The notes below the pieces were generated by a model, which was given only the letters and a program-made list of their open reading frames with translations, had not been told where the DNA came from and ran no database searches. The position numbers and the translations under genes were made by a program. This document shows, one piece after another, positions 16,605-25,085 of a stretch of DNA of 64,000 nucleotides (positions are counted from its first letter, which is position 1; every line of letters begins with the position of its first letter). The stretch spans positions 17,125 through 81,124 of the forward strand of contig JBEVTI010000023.1 in the NCBI GenBank assembly GCA_041156125.1, read 5' to 3'. This DNA comes from Paraktedonobacter carboxidivorans (GTDB lineage: Bacteria; Chloroflexota; Ktedonobacteria; Ktedonobacterales; Ktedonobacteraceae).

Positions 16605-18152
16605 CTATTGTTCAGCCAGCTTTCCCATGATACGTGTAATGCTGCCCGCAGACAATGAGACACGCAGCGTTTGTCCTCTGACCTCGATAGTTCGAGCAGC
16701 AGAGAGTTGCACGCGCTCTGGCTGTTCAAACGTATTGTGCGCGTGAATATCGTCAGCGGCGAGTGTGACGATCTCTGCACCAGCGAGTTTACCTGAGAAG
16801 ACCTCCAGGTCAAGCTCAACCGCTTGAGTAGGATGGTTGTTGACAACAGTCACACAAAGCGTTCCAGCGCGCATTGAGGCTGAACCATGGATCGCCTGGA
16901 GGCGAAATGGTTGTTTATCGAGATAACTATCCTGGCAGACCTGGGCTGCCCCCTCTCCATGGCTGATGGTTTCCGCTGTATTGATCAAACGAATGGCCTG
17001 CGCGCCCTTGTGGGGCTGATAGAGATCAAAGACATGATAGGTTGGCGTCTTGAGGCAGCGATCTTCCTGGACCAGGAGCAGCGCCTGCAGCACATTGATC
17101 AGTTGCGCGAGATTGGCCATCGCCAGCTTATCCGCGTGATTATGAAAGACGTTGAGCGTGAGCGCGGCCACACAGGCATCGCGGATCGTATTTTGCTGAT
17201 ATAATCCACCCTCTGGCTTGCCAGGCTCTACCGGGTGCCAGGTGCCCCATTCATCGAGGATGAGCTTTATCTTCCTTTGGGGATCGTATTCATCCATGAT
17301 GCTGCGGTGACCAGTCACGATTCCTTCGACCGCGCAAGCTTTGGAGAGTAGCTCTAACCACTGCGTCTCAGTGTAGTCTAGAGCTGTGCCAGCCGTTCCA
17401 CAATAGTAGTGAGCCGCGAGGCCTTGAATCTGCGAGAGGCGGCAACTGGTATGGTGATTTTTCATGTATTGTAAGAAGCGCCTTGTCCATTCCCAGTTAT
17501 TGCCGTTTGGGCCACAGGCAATGGCCTCGATTGGTACACCAGGGTAATCGAAGACATAGGTTCGATAGCGCGCAAAGGCGGCGGCATACTCTTCAGGACT
17601 CATATGGCCACCACATTCCCAGTTTTCATTGCCTATGCCCCACCAGCGAATCCCAAAAGGTTCCTCGGCACCGTTGGTCCTGCGCTCATTGGCCAGCGTC
17701 GAACTGCCCGCGAAATTACAATACTCGACCCAGTCGCGTAACTCTGTCGGGTTACCAGAACCCAGGTTGCCTGCGCAATAGGGTTCAGCGCCAATGGCCT
17801 GGCAGAAGGCCAGAAACTCATGGGTGCCAAAATGATTTGTCTCAGCAGCCATGCCCCACCAGACGTTGACTCGTTCTGGTCGCTCAGCGCGAGCACCAAT
17901 CCCGTCGCGCCAGTTATAGGTATCGGCGAAACATCCCCCTGGCCAGCGCAGCACGGGAATACCCAGAGGGCGCAGGGCCGCTATCACATCATGGCGTAAC
18001 CCATTCGTATTGGGAATGCTACTCTGAGGATCAACATAGATCCCAGCATAAATTAGTTCTCCTAAATGCTCCGCGAACTGCCCATGCAAATTGGGATTGA
18101 TCTCCCCTATCACTTCCTGAGGCACAACAATCACCTTTTGTGTCGTATCCAT
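16605..18152 (-). CDS. GH51 alpha-L-arabinofuranosidase
   Basis: The 515-residue protein has the GH51 (beta/alpha)8 barrel and C-terminal beta-domain: 'NLHGQFAEHLGELIYAGIYV', 'LRWPGGCFADTYNWRDGIG', the acid/base Glu176 in GNENWECGG and the nucleophile Glu301 in LDEWGTW. It releases terminal alpha-L-arabinofuranose from arabinan or arabinoxylan oligosaccharides. Length and motifs fit the cytoplasmic, hexameric bacterial enzymes, and no signal peptide is present. The ATG at 18150-18152 follows GAGGAGGG. Its upstream region has repeated AACCAATT boxes. It fits the GH127/transporter locus at 20.9-29.7 kb by substrate, although it is separated from it. Confidence 0.95.
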   Translation of the reverse strand: MDTTQKVIVVPQEVIGEINPNLHGQFAEHLGELIYAGIYVDPQSSIPNTNGLRHDVIAALRPLGIPVLRWPGGCFADTYNWRDGIGARAERPERVNVWWGMAAETNHFGTHEFLAFCQAIGAEPYCAGNLGSGNPTELRDWVEYCNFAGSSTLANERRTNGAEEPFGIRWWGIGNENWECGGHMSPEEYAAAFARYRTYVFDYPGVPIEAIACGPNGNNWEWTRRFLQYMKNHHTSCRLSQIQGLAAHYYCGTAGTALDYTETQWLELLSKACAVEGIVTGHRSIMDEYDPQRKIKLILDEWGTWHPVEPGKPEGGLYQQNTIRDACVAALTLNVFHNHADKLAMANLAQLINVLQALLLVQEDRCLKTPTYHVFDLYQPHKGAQAIRLINTAETISHGEGAAQVCQDSYLDKQPFRLQAIHGSASMRAGTLCVTVVNNHPTQAVELDLEVFSGKLAGAEIVTLAADDIHAHNTFEQPERVQLSAARTIEVRGQTLRVSLSAGSITRIMGKLAEQ

Positions 18153-18174
18153 GTAGACCCTCCTCTTGGTAGCT

Positions 18175-18214
18175 AACCAATTCAAACCAATTTAACCAAT
18201 TTAGTTTATTGGTT
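18175..18214 (-). promoter_or_regulatory. Repeated AACCAATT boxes upstream of the GH51 gene
   Basis: AACCAATT occurs at 18175-18182, 18185-18192 and 18194-18201, about one helical turn apart, followed by an inverted copy ATTGGTT (18108-18114 plus 100, that is 18208-18214). This lies 23-62 bases before the GH51 start. Direct copies on one face of the helix plus an inverted half-site look like an activator or repressor site. The binding protein is unknown. Confidence 0.5.
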
Positions 18215-18319
18215 GAATCTGTTATATGGTACAATGTCTCCTCTATCCTATTGATCTCCCAATTCCTGCATCACTCGCGCTTCATGCTCAGAGATAAGTG
18301 ACAGAAGAAAGTAGACTAC

Positions 18320-18808
18320 TTAGGCTAATTGCTTTTCGTACAGGATCACCTCAAGCGCTTGATAGGTATCTTTGCCAACTTCCTGTTGATAGGTATCTCT
18401 GCCGATTTCGCGGTAGCCGTTTTTTTCGTAAAGCCTCTGAGCCGGAATCTGGAGGAGAGAGGTGTCGAGATGCAGGATCTGATAGCCAAGGGCGCGGGCG
18501 CGGACTTCGAGCTCTTCCAGAATATGCTGACCATAACCGCGCCCCTGATACTTGGCGGAGACTCGCATGCGTTTGATCTCGGCGCGCTTCGGACCTGTGC
18601 GTTTCAACGCGCCCATCGCCACAAACAGACCATCGTACTCACCAATCAGAAATTCTCCCCCATTTTTGAGATACACCTCTTCGATAGCATAGACATCGTC
18701 ATCCCAGGGACCACGTCCCAGATAGGCCCCGGTCTGTTGAAGAGCTACCACATGCAGATCTTCGACGGCAGCCTGGTCGGTGGAAGTGTAGCGACGCAAT
18801 GTAAACAT
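18320..18808 (-). CDS. GNAT-family N-acetyltransferase
   Basis: The 162-residue protein has the GNAT core: 'FTLRRYTSTDQAAVEDLH', strand 'GEFLIGEYDGLFVAMGALK', the acetyl-CoA loop in 'MRVSAKYQGRGYGQHIL' (Q/RxxGxG/A) and 'LYEKNGYREIG' near the end. Substrate unknown. The ATG at 18806-18808 follows AAGGGAAG; a longer start at 18931 would add 41 residues unlike the family. Near the C-terminus GRDTYQQEV is followed by GKDTYQALEV: a 27-base tandem duplication (18359 and 18386) has added nine residues just after the last conserved motif. It follows the XRE-cupin gene and may be cotranscribed. Confidence 0.85.
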   Translation of the reverse strand: MFTLRRYTSTDQAAVEDLHVVALQQTGAYLGRGPWDDDVYAIEEVYLKNGGEFLIGEYDGLFVAMGALKRTGPKRAEIKRMRVSAKYQGRGYGQHILEELEVRARALGYQILHLDTSLLQIPAQRLYEKNGYREIGRDTYQQEVGKDTYQALEVILYEKQLA

Positions 18809-18937
18809 GAAGCTTCCCTTTCTAAATAACTGGCTTGCTCCTAATGGCACGGATGTTGGCAAGAGACCTTCGTGGCCTGCACTATTGTCTGTAGCCACAA
18901 TCGAGATGGTAGTGTGGCTATCTCTGGTCATGTCGTC

Positions 18938-19510
18938 TTACAAGATAAAGAGAATATACCTGGCGGCGCACTGCTCAGGGGTTGCGAAAGCGCTGGGACC
19001 AAAGAGTTGGTAGCGCAGACAGTCGCCAGGCCGTAGATCGTAGGTCTGCCCATTGAAGCTGACTTCCAATTGTCCCTCCATCATGAGCAGATGATGTTCC
19101 AGGCCCACTCTTGGCGCATGCTCATAGGTGATGCGCGTGCCAGGTTCGATCTCGCACTCAAGGGCCTCGGCAGCCAGAGCTCTGGTAGGTGGGGATACCG
19201 AACGCCGCCGGAAGCCGCTAGTCTGGTCTGTCCAGACCGCTTGCGTGTCGCGGCGGATGAGGGGGGCAAAGTCATCCTCAACCATGCGCATCAGCCGCGA
19301 CATGGTCAAGCTATAGGCCGTGCAGAGCTTGCTCAGCACGCTCGTCGTTGGTTTCACCTCTGCATTCTCAAGCCGGGAGAGGGTGGCGCGGCTGACGTTG
19401 CTGCGTCTTGCAAGTTCGTCCAACGACCAGCCACGCTCAGCACGCAGAGCCTTGAGCCGCTGGGCAAGCAGTTGATCAATTGAGGTGTTATCCGAATAGG
19501 TATTTCCCAT
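18938..19510 (-). CDS. XRE-family regulator with C-terminal cupin domain
   Basis: Residues 12-72 form the helix-turn-helix ('LKALRAERGWSLDELARRSNVSRATLSRLENAE'), and residues 115-188 a small cupin ('GTRITYEHAPRVGLEHHLLMMEGQLEVSF', 'YDLRPGDCLRY'), the architecture of ligand-sensing repressors such as PuuR-type proteins. The product is intact at 190 residues. The start codon itself lies in a 13-bp inverted repeat, and the promoter spacing suggests a leaderless mRNA, so the protein probably represses its own gene. The GNAT gene lies just downstream and is the obvious shared target. Confidence 0.9.
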   Translation of the reverse strand: MGNTYSDNTSIDQLLAQRLKALRAERGWSLDELARRSNVSRATLSRLENAEVKPTTSVLSKLCTAYSLTMSRLMRMVEDDFAPLIRRDTQAVWTDQTSGFRRRSVSPPTRALAAEALECEIEPGTRITYEHAPRVGLEHHLLMMEGQLEVSFNGQTYDLRPGDCLRYQLFGPSAFATPEQCAARYILFIL

Positions 19511-19546
19511 ATATGAAATACTATCTCATATATGGGAATTCGTCAA
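19504..19546 (-). promoter_or_regulatory. Promoter with embedded 13-bp inverted repeat over the XRE-cupin start codon
   Basis: TTCCCATATATGA (19504-19516) and TCATATATGGGAA (19526-19538) are exact complements nine bases apart. On the minus strand TTGACG (19546-19541), a 17-base spacer and TAGTAT (19523-19518) form a good sigma-70-type promoter. The ATG (19510-19508) comes seven bases after the -10 box, so transcription should begin at or next to it. A protein bound to the repeat would cover both the -10 box and the start. Confidence 0.7.
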
Positions 19547-19634
19547 GGCTATCGATGACTCCTTCCAGAGTTCCTCGAAAGTCGAGAGGAAGTCAGCAAA
19601 GGCGTGGGTGCAGGGAGTTTCCGATTGGCTAACT

Positions 19635-19665
19635 CGTGATGGGAAGCTCCAGGCTTCCCATCACG
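19635..19665. terminator. 13-bp perfect hairpin after the Cys-rich secreted protein gene
   Basis: CGTGATGGGAAGC (19635-19647) and its complement (19653-19665) enclose TCCAG. It lies 29 bases after the minus-strand stop codon at 19694 and could end that transcript. Confidence 0.6.
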
Positions 19666-19693
19666 GCGCTATACGTCAGCGCTCTAATTAGAG

Positions 19694-20143
19694 TTAGCAC
19701 CACCGATAAGCGAGGCCAGCATCCGAGCTTCCGCCGAAAGCGCTGATGACAACATCGTAAGACTGCCACCGCCTTCCATTCCACGATCCCGCGTCCCACC
19801 AGGTCACATTAATCTGACTAAGACTCGACCAATTCCACCAGCTATGACTGGATCTGTCACAGAATGTCACAGATGTGTCGTAGCTGCCCTCGGGTGGGCA
19901 GTTCCTGAAATTACATACGTAGGGGCATTGGTAAGGATTATTGCACCGTGAGGCCGAGTGCATCGGTTGAGAGGTGACCTGAGAACCAGTATGAAAGAGA
20001 ACGCTGGCTGCAAACAGTGAATGAGAGGTGACCTGAGAACCAGTATGAAAGAGAACGCTGGCCGCAGACGCAGAGCCACTCAAAACAACAAAAGAAAAAA
20101 GTGCTGTTAGTACAGCAAGTACAACGAGTTTTTTGCGAGACAC
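19694..20143 (-). CDS. Small secreted Cys-rich protein with an internal duplication
   Basis: I do not recognise the family. I start at GTG 20143, which follows AAAGGAAAAG; it gives a clear signal peptide (RKK then 'LVVLAVLTALFSFVVLSGSASA'-like core, cleaved after ASA). The mature N-terminus holds two copies of AASVLFHTGSQVTS, 18 residues apart, encoded by a 45-base direct repeat at 54-base spacing (19968 and 20022). The C-terminal 80 residues have six Cys, several Trp ('SWWNWSSLSQINVTWWD') and end in Cys, suggesting a disulfide-bonded beta domain. A secreted bacteriocin-like or wall-associated role is possible but not supported by its neighbours. Confidence 0.7.
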   Translation of the reverse strand: MSRKKLVVLAVLTALFSFVVLSGSASAASVLFHTGSQVTSHSLFAASVLFHTGSQVTSQPMHSASRCNNPYQCPYVCNFRNCPPEGSYDTSVTFCDRSSHSWWNWSSLSQINVTWWDAGSWNGRRWQSYDVVISAFGGSSDAGLAYRWC

Positions 20144-20248
20144 GGTACTTTTCCTTTCTCGCCTGCGGATAGCAGGCAGATAACCATGAGTAAAAATTAG
20201 GAGAGACAACCTTCCTGCCTCCCGGCAGGTCAACGTATCAAGTTTCAC

Positions 20249-20853
20249 ATTCCTTGCGATGTATCAAAGGTGTATATGTGAGTGATACGCATCTTTACTT
20301 CTCCTTTCTCATAGTAATAATGCATGTAGCGTAATGCATATGTTTTGCACTATACAGTGAGGAAAAATAATACAAGCGACTTATACTTATATCCATTTTT
20401 TCACTTAAAATGTGTGGTACTTGCCAGCAAGTGTACCTGTATAATGCTCCAATTTTCCAGGTCAAACCTGGACATTTTTGGGCACCTCGTTTTATTTCTT
20501 GCGTTTTCCGCTTTTCCCGTTTATATTAAGCGTAAGATATTTTCTTTCTTTCAGATCTGCTTTTGACGAAAGCAGATAGAACTAACCGAGGAAAGAAAAG
20601 GTATAGAGTGAAGAGGAAGGAACTGTAAAGAAACTTGCTCTCCCTCTATTTCTGGCTAGCAAGAGCGTGAAGGATTTTCTCCTCCACGATAATGCCTGCA
20701 TACGAGCGGCTTTTAATCCATGTGAGACATTTCTGGAAGCAGGGGGGAAAAGCCGGTATCCGGGTCCACAGGTGCCTCGATTAGTGTTTGCATAGATGCT
20801 TGCCAGCGAAGGTTGACGGGATTCGTCGCAAGAAATGTGACCATAGCAGCAAA
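20249..20853. other. Long AT-rich gap without a supported gene
   Basis: The gap lies between the Cys-rich secreted protein and the ricin-domain glycosidase. A 73-codon open frame at 20345-20566 has no ribosome site and a low-complexity Phe-rich product, so I do not call it. The sequence TAATGCAT occurs twice near 20320-20337. I see nothing else apart from the hairpin at 20854-20921. Confidence 0.5.
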
Positions 20854-20921
20854 ATCATCCCCGCCCCTTTTGTTGTGCAGCGCCTGCCAAATCTCTGCAC
20901 AACAAAAGGGGCGGGGATGAT
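20854..20921. terminator. Perfect 27-bp inverted repeat after the ricin-domain glycosidase gene
   Basis: Arms 20854-20880 and 20895-20921 are exact complements around a 14-base loop. The stem ends 23 bases beyond the glycosidase stop codon. On the minus strand it is followed by TTTTGC, so it can act as an intrinsic terminator, though the stem is far longer than needed. Confidence 0.75.
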
Positions 20922-20943
20922 CTCCGACTAGCTTGCAGAGAGA

Positions 20944-22668
20944 TTAGCTCTGAATCTTCCAGAGATGGTCTGCTGTACCGTTATCTGTCCATTGCAGGGC
21001 GAGCGCTCCTGCCGAGGTTGAGGCACCAGAGATGCCCAGCATCAGGCCACTATTCTTGTTCACAAGCTTGACATAACCTCCACCGGCATCGACTATCTGC
21101 CAGAGATGGTCCGCCGTACCGTTATCTGTCCACTGTAGAGCAATAGCTCCCGCCGAGGTTGAGGCGCTCGTGATGCCCAATAGCAGGCCACTATTCCTGT
21201 TCACGATCTTGACATACCCTCCACCAGCATCGACCAGATGCCAGAGGTGGTCTGCTGTACCGCTATCTGACCATTGGAGCACTTGTGCTCCTGAGGAGGT
21301 TGAAGCACCAGAGATACCCAGTACCAGGCCACTATTCTTGTTCACAATTTTGTTATAGAGAGCAGTACCAGCGGGAGTAATCCGCAAATGATACCCTGCA
21401 GTGCTACTCATATTACTGATTGGCACGGTGATGGACCCATTGGTGATTGTGTAGTTTGCCACAGAGACCACGGTAGTGCCTGTGACCGCAGTGGTGCGAC
21501 CGAGAGAGGGGACATATTCCAGGGTCACAGTTGCGCTGGAGCCAAAGGCGGAGAGCGCATTTAACCCATTGATAGTCACTGAGTTGGAGCCGCTGCCGCC
21601 TCCAAAGATGACGCTCACCTGATTGCCTGAACTTGTGACAGAGGCAGCCCCATCCAGACCCGTTTGCGCTGGCGGGGTAGTGACGAGCATGTTGCCTGAC
21701 ATGTCTCCATACCATTTGTACAGCCACCAGGCTCCGTTGGGTTGAGTATTATTGATCACCATATCATCAAACGTGCCATACTGGTTCCAGAAAGCCAGTT
21801 CGGCATTATCGACTTTTCCGCGCTCAAATTTCGCGATATAGCCAACCAGTGAGCCTGGAATACCGACTTCACCGGGCTGGGCGTATTCCTCAATCGCAAT
21901 CGGCAATGGACTGATACCAAGGCTGGACTCAAGGCTACGATACGCGCTGATATCCGCCGCAATCCTGCTCTGACCGCTTAACTCGTGCCAACTGATGATG
22001 TTTGGTAACGCCTTGTTAGTTTTGGCGTAGCTGAGGAATGAGCTCATATAGCTCGCGTTATACACAGAGATACTTGGTCCCTGGATCGGGGTCGTGCTAT
22101 CTTTTGCGCGTACCTCCTGGTAAGTGCGCACCCAACCAGCGTTGAACGAACCCGCGTTGGTCGTATCCCAGGTCCAGTCAGGCTCATTCCACAGTTCCCA
22201 GGCATTGATATTGGTCACACTGGTAGCTGCCTTGCGCGCTGCGACCTCTCCATCGACCACGCTGAGCCAGTTTGCCCAGCTCACCCATCTATAGGGAAAG
22301 TTGGGATAATAGTCGGGCATGCGAATTGTGACCACCGCTCCCGCGCGGGCAGCCTTGGAAGCAACCACCAGCGCGTCACCTCCGGGAGCGCTTGCGCCAT
22401 TGGGCAACTGCTGACCATTGGGAGCCATCTGCACAAAATCGCGTGGATGTAAGGGTGTCACCATACTATCAGCAGGCGTCGCATCGCTGCCAAGCCCATA
22501 CAGTCCCCCTGAGGCGACATGTGTGACTGAGCGAAGCACCTGATTGGCATTCACGACCAGCGTAGGCGTCGCAGCCTGAGCTGGTAACGCTGGTAAAAGA
22601 GACCATCCTGCTACGAGCAGGAGAGCCAGACAGATCCATCTCAAGAATCGGCCAAAGAAATGTTTCAT
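20944..22668 (-). CDS. Secreted glycoside hydrolase (clan GH-A type) with C-terminal ricin-type lectin domain
   Basis: A signal peptide (residues 1-32, ending AQA) precedes a TIM-barrel domain with the acid/base motif ELWNEPDW (Glu162) and a likely nucleophile at Glu260 or Glu261 in IAIEEYA, the pattern of GH39-like and related GH-A enzymes. A beta-sandwich follows (about 350-430). The last 145 residues are three ricin-B-like repeats, each with NKNSGLxLGISGAST and a Q-W motif (LQWTDNGTADHLW), which predict a galactose/xylan-type carbohydrate-binding module. The exact family cannot be fixed by eye. It is probably secreted to release oligosaccharides imported by the transporter at 25-28 kb. Confidence 0.85.
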   Translation of the reverse strand: MKHFFGRFLRWICLALLLVAGWSLLPALPAQAATPTLVVNANQVLRSVTHVASGGLYGLGSDATPADSMVTPLHPRDFVQMAPNGQQLPNGASAPGGDALVVASKAARAGAVVTIRMPDYYPNFPYRWVSWANWLSVVDGEVAARKAATSVTNINAWELWNEPDWTWDTTNAGSFNAGWVRTYQEVRAKDSTTPIQGPSISVYNASYMSSFLSYAKTNKALPNIISWHELSGQSRIAADISAYRSLESSLGISPLPIAIEEYAQPGEVGIPGSLVGYIAKFERGKVDNAELAFWNQYGTFDDMVINNTQPNGAWWLYKWYGDMSGNMLVTTPPAQTGLDGAASVTSSGNQVSVIFGGGSGSNSVTINGLNALSAFGSSATVTLEYVPSLGRTTAVTGTTVVSVANYTITNGSITVPISNMSSTAGYHLRITPAGTALYNKIVNKNSGLVLGISGASTSSGAQVLQWSDSGTADHLWHLVDAGGGYVKIVNRNSGLLLGITSASTSAGAIALQWTDNGTADHLWQIVDAGGGYVKLVNKNSGLMLGISGASTSAGALALQWTDNGTADHLWKIQS

Positions 22669-22740
22669 TGCATTCCTTTCATTGCATCAAGCAAGAAAAT
22701 GATTTGACCATACATGAGGCATCTTGCCTCAATTTACTTA

Positions 22741-22846
22741 TGAGTCATCCTAATTTTGAAAAATCAGGCCAAACCTCTTCAAAACAAAGGGGGTGAGGAG
22801 TGGACGCGCTCATGCTGCTTAGAAAAAATCAGGGATAACTCATTGC
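22741..22846. repeat. Foldback repeat copy with TGAGTCATCC termini
   Basis: The left end reads TGAGTCATCCTAATTTTGAA and the right end is an inverted partial copy (AAAAAATCAGGGATAACTCA). The left motif recurs at 44967 and 63779, where it forms a CTGATTTT/AAAATCAG hairpin. The 22669-23014 gap contains nothing else I can identify. Confidence 0.6.
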
Positions 22847-23014
22847 TGAGTAGTATGCTGCTTTCCCCTCCTTTCTCCCTGTTTCTCTGGCATAGGAAAC
22901 ATTTCTATGCAAGGAAACGCTTCATAAAGAGGAGCACCAGGAATCAGCGAGTAGTACAATAACCTGTCTTCACATCGACCAGCGCGCTCAAAGAAAGCGC
23001 AGAAGGCTCTGCTT

Positions 23015-24952
23015 TTAGAAGCTCGTATAGTCATCATCGTCTACCTTTAGCCAGATGCACATCTCGCCGGGTTCACGTTGAGCCCACGCATAGTAAGGGA
23101 TAGCAGTTAGCGTGAACGGCTGAAAAGTCGGCGGGAGCGTGCGGTACAGGGTGTCGTCCCAATCCGCCGTTTCCAGCATTCGCCCGGTGGCGTTTAGCAC
23201 AGCAATTCCACCCAGAAGGTCAGGCACAAAGCGTTTCTCAAAGGTCGCGCTGGACGGCAGAGTAAACTGCTGCAGTGGGATAGGGTTATCCTGGCTTTCC
23301 AGGCAATAGATCAAGGGACCTGAGCGTAAGGCAACCTTTCCCACATTCTCGCGAATAGCTGGATGAGGATAAATCCGTTCAACGGGCATCGTCAGGTGCA
23401 ATGTCAGGCTCTCGCCAGGCTGCCAGGTGCGTGTCACACGCGCGTATCCTTTGCGCAATTCATATGGGATCTCCGCGCCTGCCAGGGTGAGACGGGCCGC
23501 GGGACACCAGCCTGGAATACGCACGTGGAGTCCGAATTCTACAGGTTCATCACATTCAACCTCCAGGCGCACTATGCCATCCCAGGGATAATTGGTGTAC
23601 TGATGCAGAGTAATAGACTGGCTGCCAACCGTCAGTGTACTGCTACTCTGCGCGTAGAGATGGACGAGAATGTCCGTTTCTGTGACGGTATAGAAATAGC
23701 TCCCGATTGAGAGGAGCAGACGCGCGATATTGGGAGGACAACAGGCACATTTAAACCAGGGCTGGCGGTGATGTGTGCCAGCGCTTTCCAGGGGATTGAC
23801 ATAAAAAAAAGAGTTTCCATCGAGGGCAATCCCGCTCAGTACTCCATTATAAAGGGCCTGTTCCAGTACATCCGCGTAGCGCTGATCCGCGTCCAGTTGC
23901 AACAGACGCTGGCTCCACATGACCAGGCCGATCGCCGCGCACGTTTCGGCATACGCGGCGGAATTTGGTAGATCATAATCAGCGGTGAAACCTTCATTGC
24001 CCTCGGAGGAGCCCAGGCCACCAGTAATATACAGGCGTTTAGCCTGCAGGTGATTCCAGACGTGCTCGCAGGTTTCGCGCAGACTCTCATCTTCCAACTC
24101 ACGAGCCAGATCAGCGACCGCGCTGAACAGATACATTGCGCGAACCGCGTGTCCCACAATCTCATGCTGCTCACGCACTGGCACATGCGACTGATTATAC
24201 TCGTAAGTCGCCATCTCGTAGTCAGCGGGTGCTTCGCCGCGAGCTTCGGCCTCCAGATCAAAGTATGAAGGACGCTGGCCGCGCTCTTCAATGAAGTAGT
24301 GGCTCAAGCGCATATAGCGTCGTTCCCCTGTGATGCGGGAAAGTTTGATCAACGCCAACTCAATCTCTTCATGACCACAGTAGCCACGCCGTTTGCCTTC
24401 CTCTGGACCAAAGGTCGCGTCGATATAATCGGCATAGCGGCATACAGCATCGAGCAGGATACGTTGGCCAGTGGCCTGAAAGTGCGCCACTGCCGCTTCG
24501 ATCAGGTGTCCCGCGCAATAGAGTTCGTGGTAATCGCGCAGATTGCTCCAGCGCTGTTCAGGCTCTACCTGAGTAAACCAGAGATTCAGATAGCCATCAG
24601 GCTGTTGCAGCGTTAGCAGAAAGGCGATGGCCTCATCTACCAATGCCTCAAGGTCAGGGTCCGGTTGGAGCGCCAGACTATAGCTCGCGGCCTCGATCCA
24701 TTTGGCGATATCAGATTCCCAGAACACATACGGAATAGGGCGCATACCAGCGTGCCAGCTCTCGTGAAATCCCGTAAAATGTCCATCCAGGCGCATCTGC
24801 TGGTAGATCGCAGGCAGGGTCTGGGTACGCAAGGTCTGCAAGCGAGACGCCCAAAACGTATCCTGAAAGACCGTAGCAGTATGCGGAACAGCGGATGAAC
24901 GCAATACCTCGTGTGCATTCCCTTGTGTCTGGGAAGATGATGACAGGGACAT
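23015..24952 (-). CDS. GH127 beta-L-arabinofuranosidase
   Basis: The 645-residue protein matches the GH127 (former DUF1680) family: an (alpha/alpha)6 barrel followed by beta-sandwiches. The zinc-bound catalytic centre is complete: Glu336 and Cys338 in ETCAAIG, and Cys404 and Cys405 in CACCPPN, corresponding to Glu338, Cys340, Cys417 and Cys418 of Bifidobacterium HypBA1, where the last Cys is the nucleophile. It removes beta-L-arabinofuranose, for example from hydroxyproline-rich plant glycoproteins or pectin side chains. No signal peptide is present, so it acts on imported sugars. AAAGGA lies six bases before the ATG. It follows the permease genes on the same strand. Confidence 0.95.
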   Translation of the reverse strand: MSLSSSSQTQGNAHEVLRSSAVPHTATVFQDTFWASRLQTLRTQTLPAIYQQMRLDGHFTGFHESWHAGMRPIPYVFWESDIAKWIEAASYSLALQPDPDLEALVDEAIAFLLTLQQPDGYLNLWFTQVEPEQRWSNLRDYHELYCAGHLIEAAVAHFQATGQRILLDAVCRYADYIDATFGPEEGKRRGYCGHEEIELALIKLSRITGERRYMRLSHYFIEERGQRPSYFDLEAEARGEAPADYEMATYEYNQSHVPVREQHEIVGHAVRAMYLFSAVADLARELEDESLRETCEHVWNHLQAKRLYITGGLGSSEGNEGFTADYDLPNSAAYAETCAAIGLVMWSQRLLQLDADQRYADVLEQALYNGVLSGIALDGNSFFYVNPLESAGTHHRQPWFKCACCPPNIARLLLSIGSYFYTVTETDILVHLYAQSSSTLTVGSQSITLHQYTNYPWDGIVRLEVECDEPVEFGLHVRIPGWCPAARLTLAGAEIPYELRKGYARVTRTWQPGESLTLHLTMPVERIYPHPAIRENVGKVALRSGPLIYCLESQDNPIPLQQFTLPSSATFEKRFVPDLLGGIAVLNATGRMLETADWDDTLYRTLPPTFQPFTLTAIPYYAWAQREPGEMCIWLKVDDDDYTSF

Positions 24953-25085
24953 TCGTGATCCTTTCCTCGGAAACAGGTGCCTGATGTGTCCGTTATCCTG
25001 GTAGACGGTGATTGAGTAAGCGGCGTCGGAAGCGCCTGGAGCAGACTGCTCTTTCAGGGAGCTAGCGCTCTTACGCGCCTTCTCC

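Noticed and set aside
18175..18214. CRISPR-like repeat array
   Set aside because: Repeats are only 8 bases, 9-10 bases apart, with no spacers. No CRISPR array or cas gene is seen anywhere in the window.
18809..18931. 41-residue N-terminal extension of the GNAT enzyme
   Set aside because: It is unlike the family, and a good ribosome site precedes the ATG at 18806-18808.
20345..20566. 73-codon open frame in the 20.2-20.9 kb gap
   Set aside because: Phe-rich, low-complexity product, no ribosome site and AT-rich context.
24953..25085. Hairpin or operator between GH127 and the MalG-type gene
   Set aside because: Only short palindromes (GAGCAG/CTGCTC, TTTCC/GGAAA) are present; the latter is part of the GH127 ribosome site.
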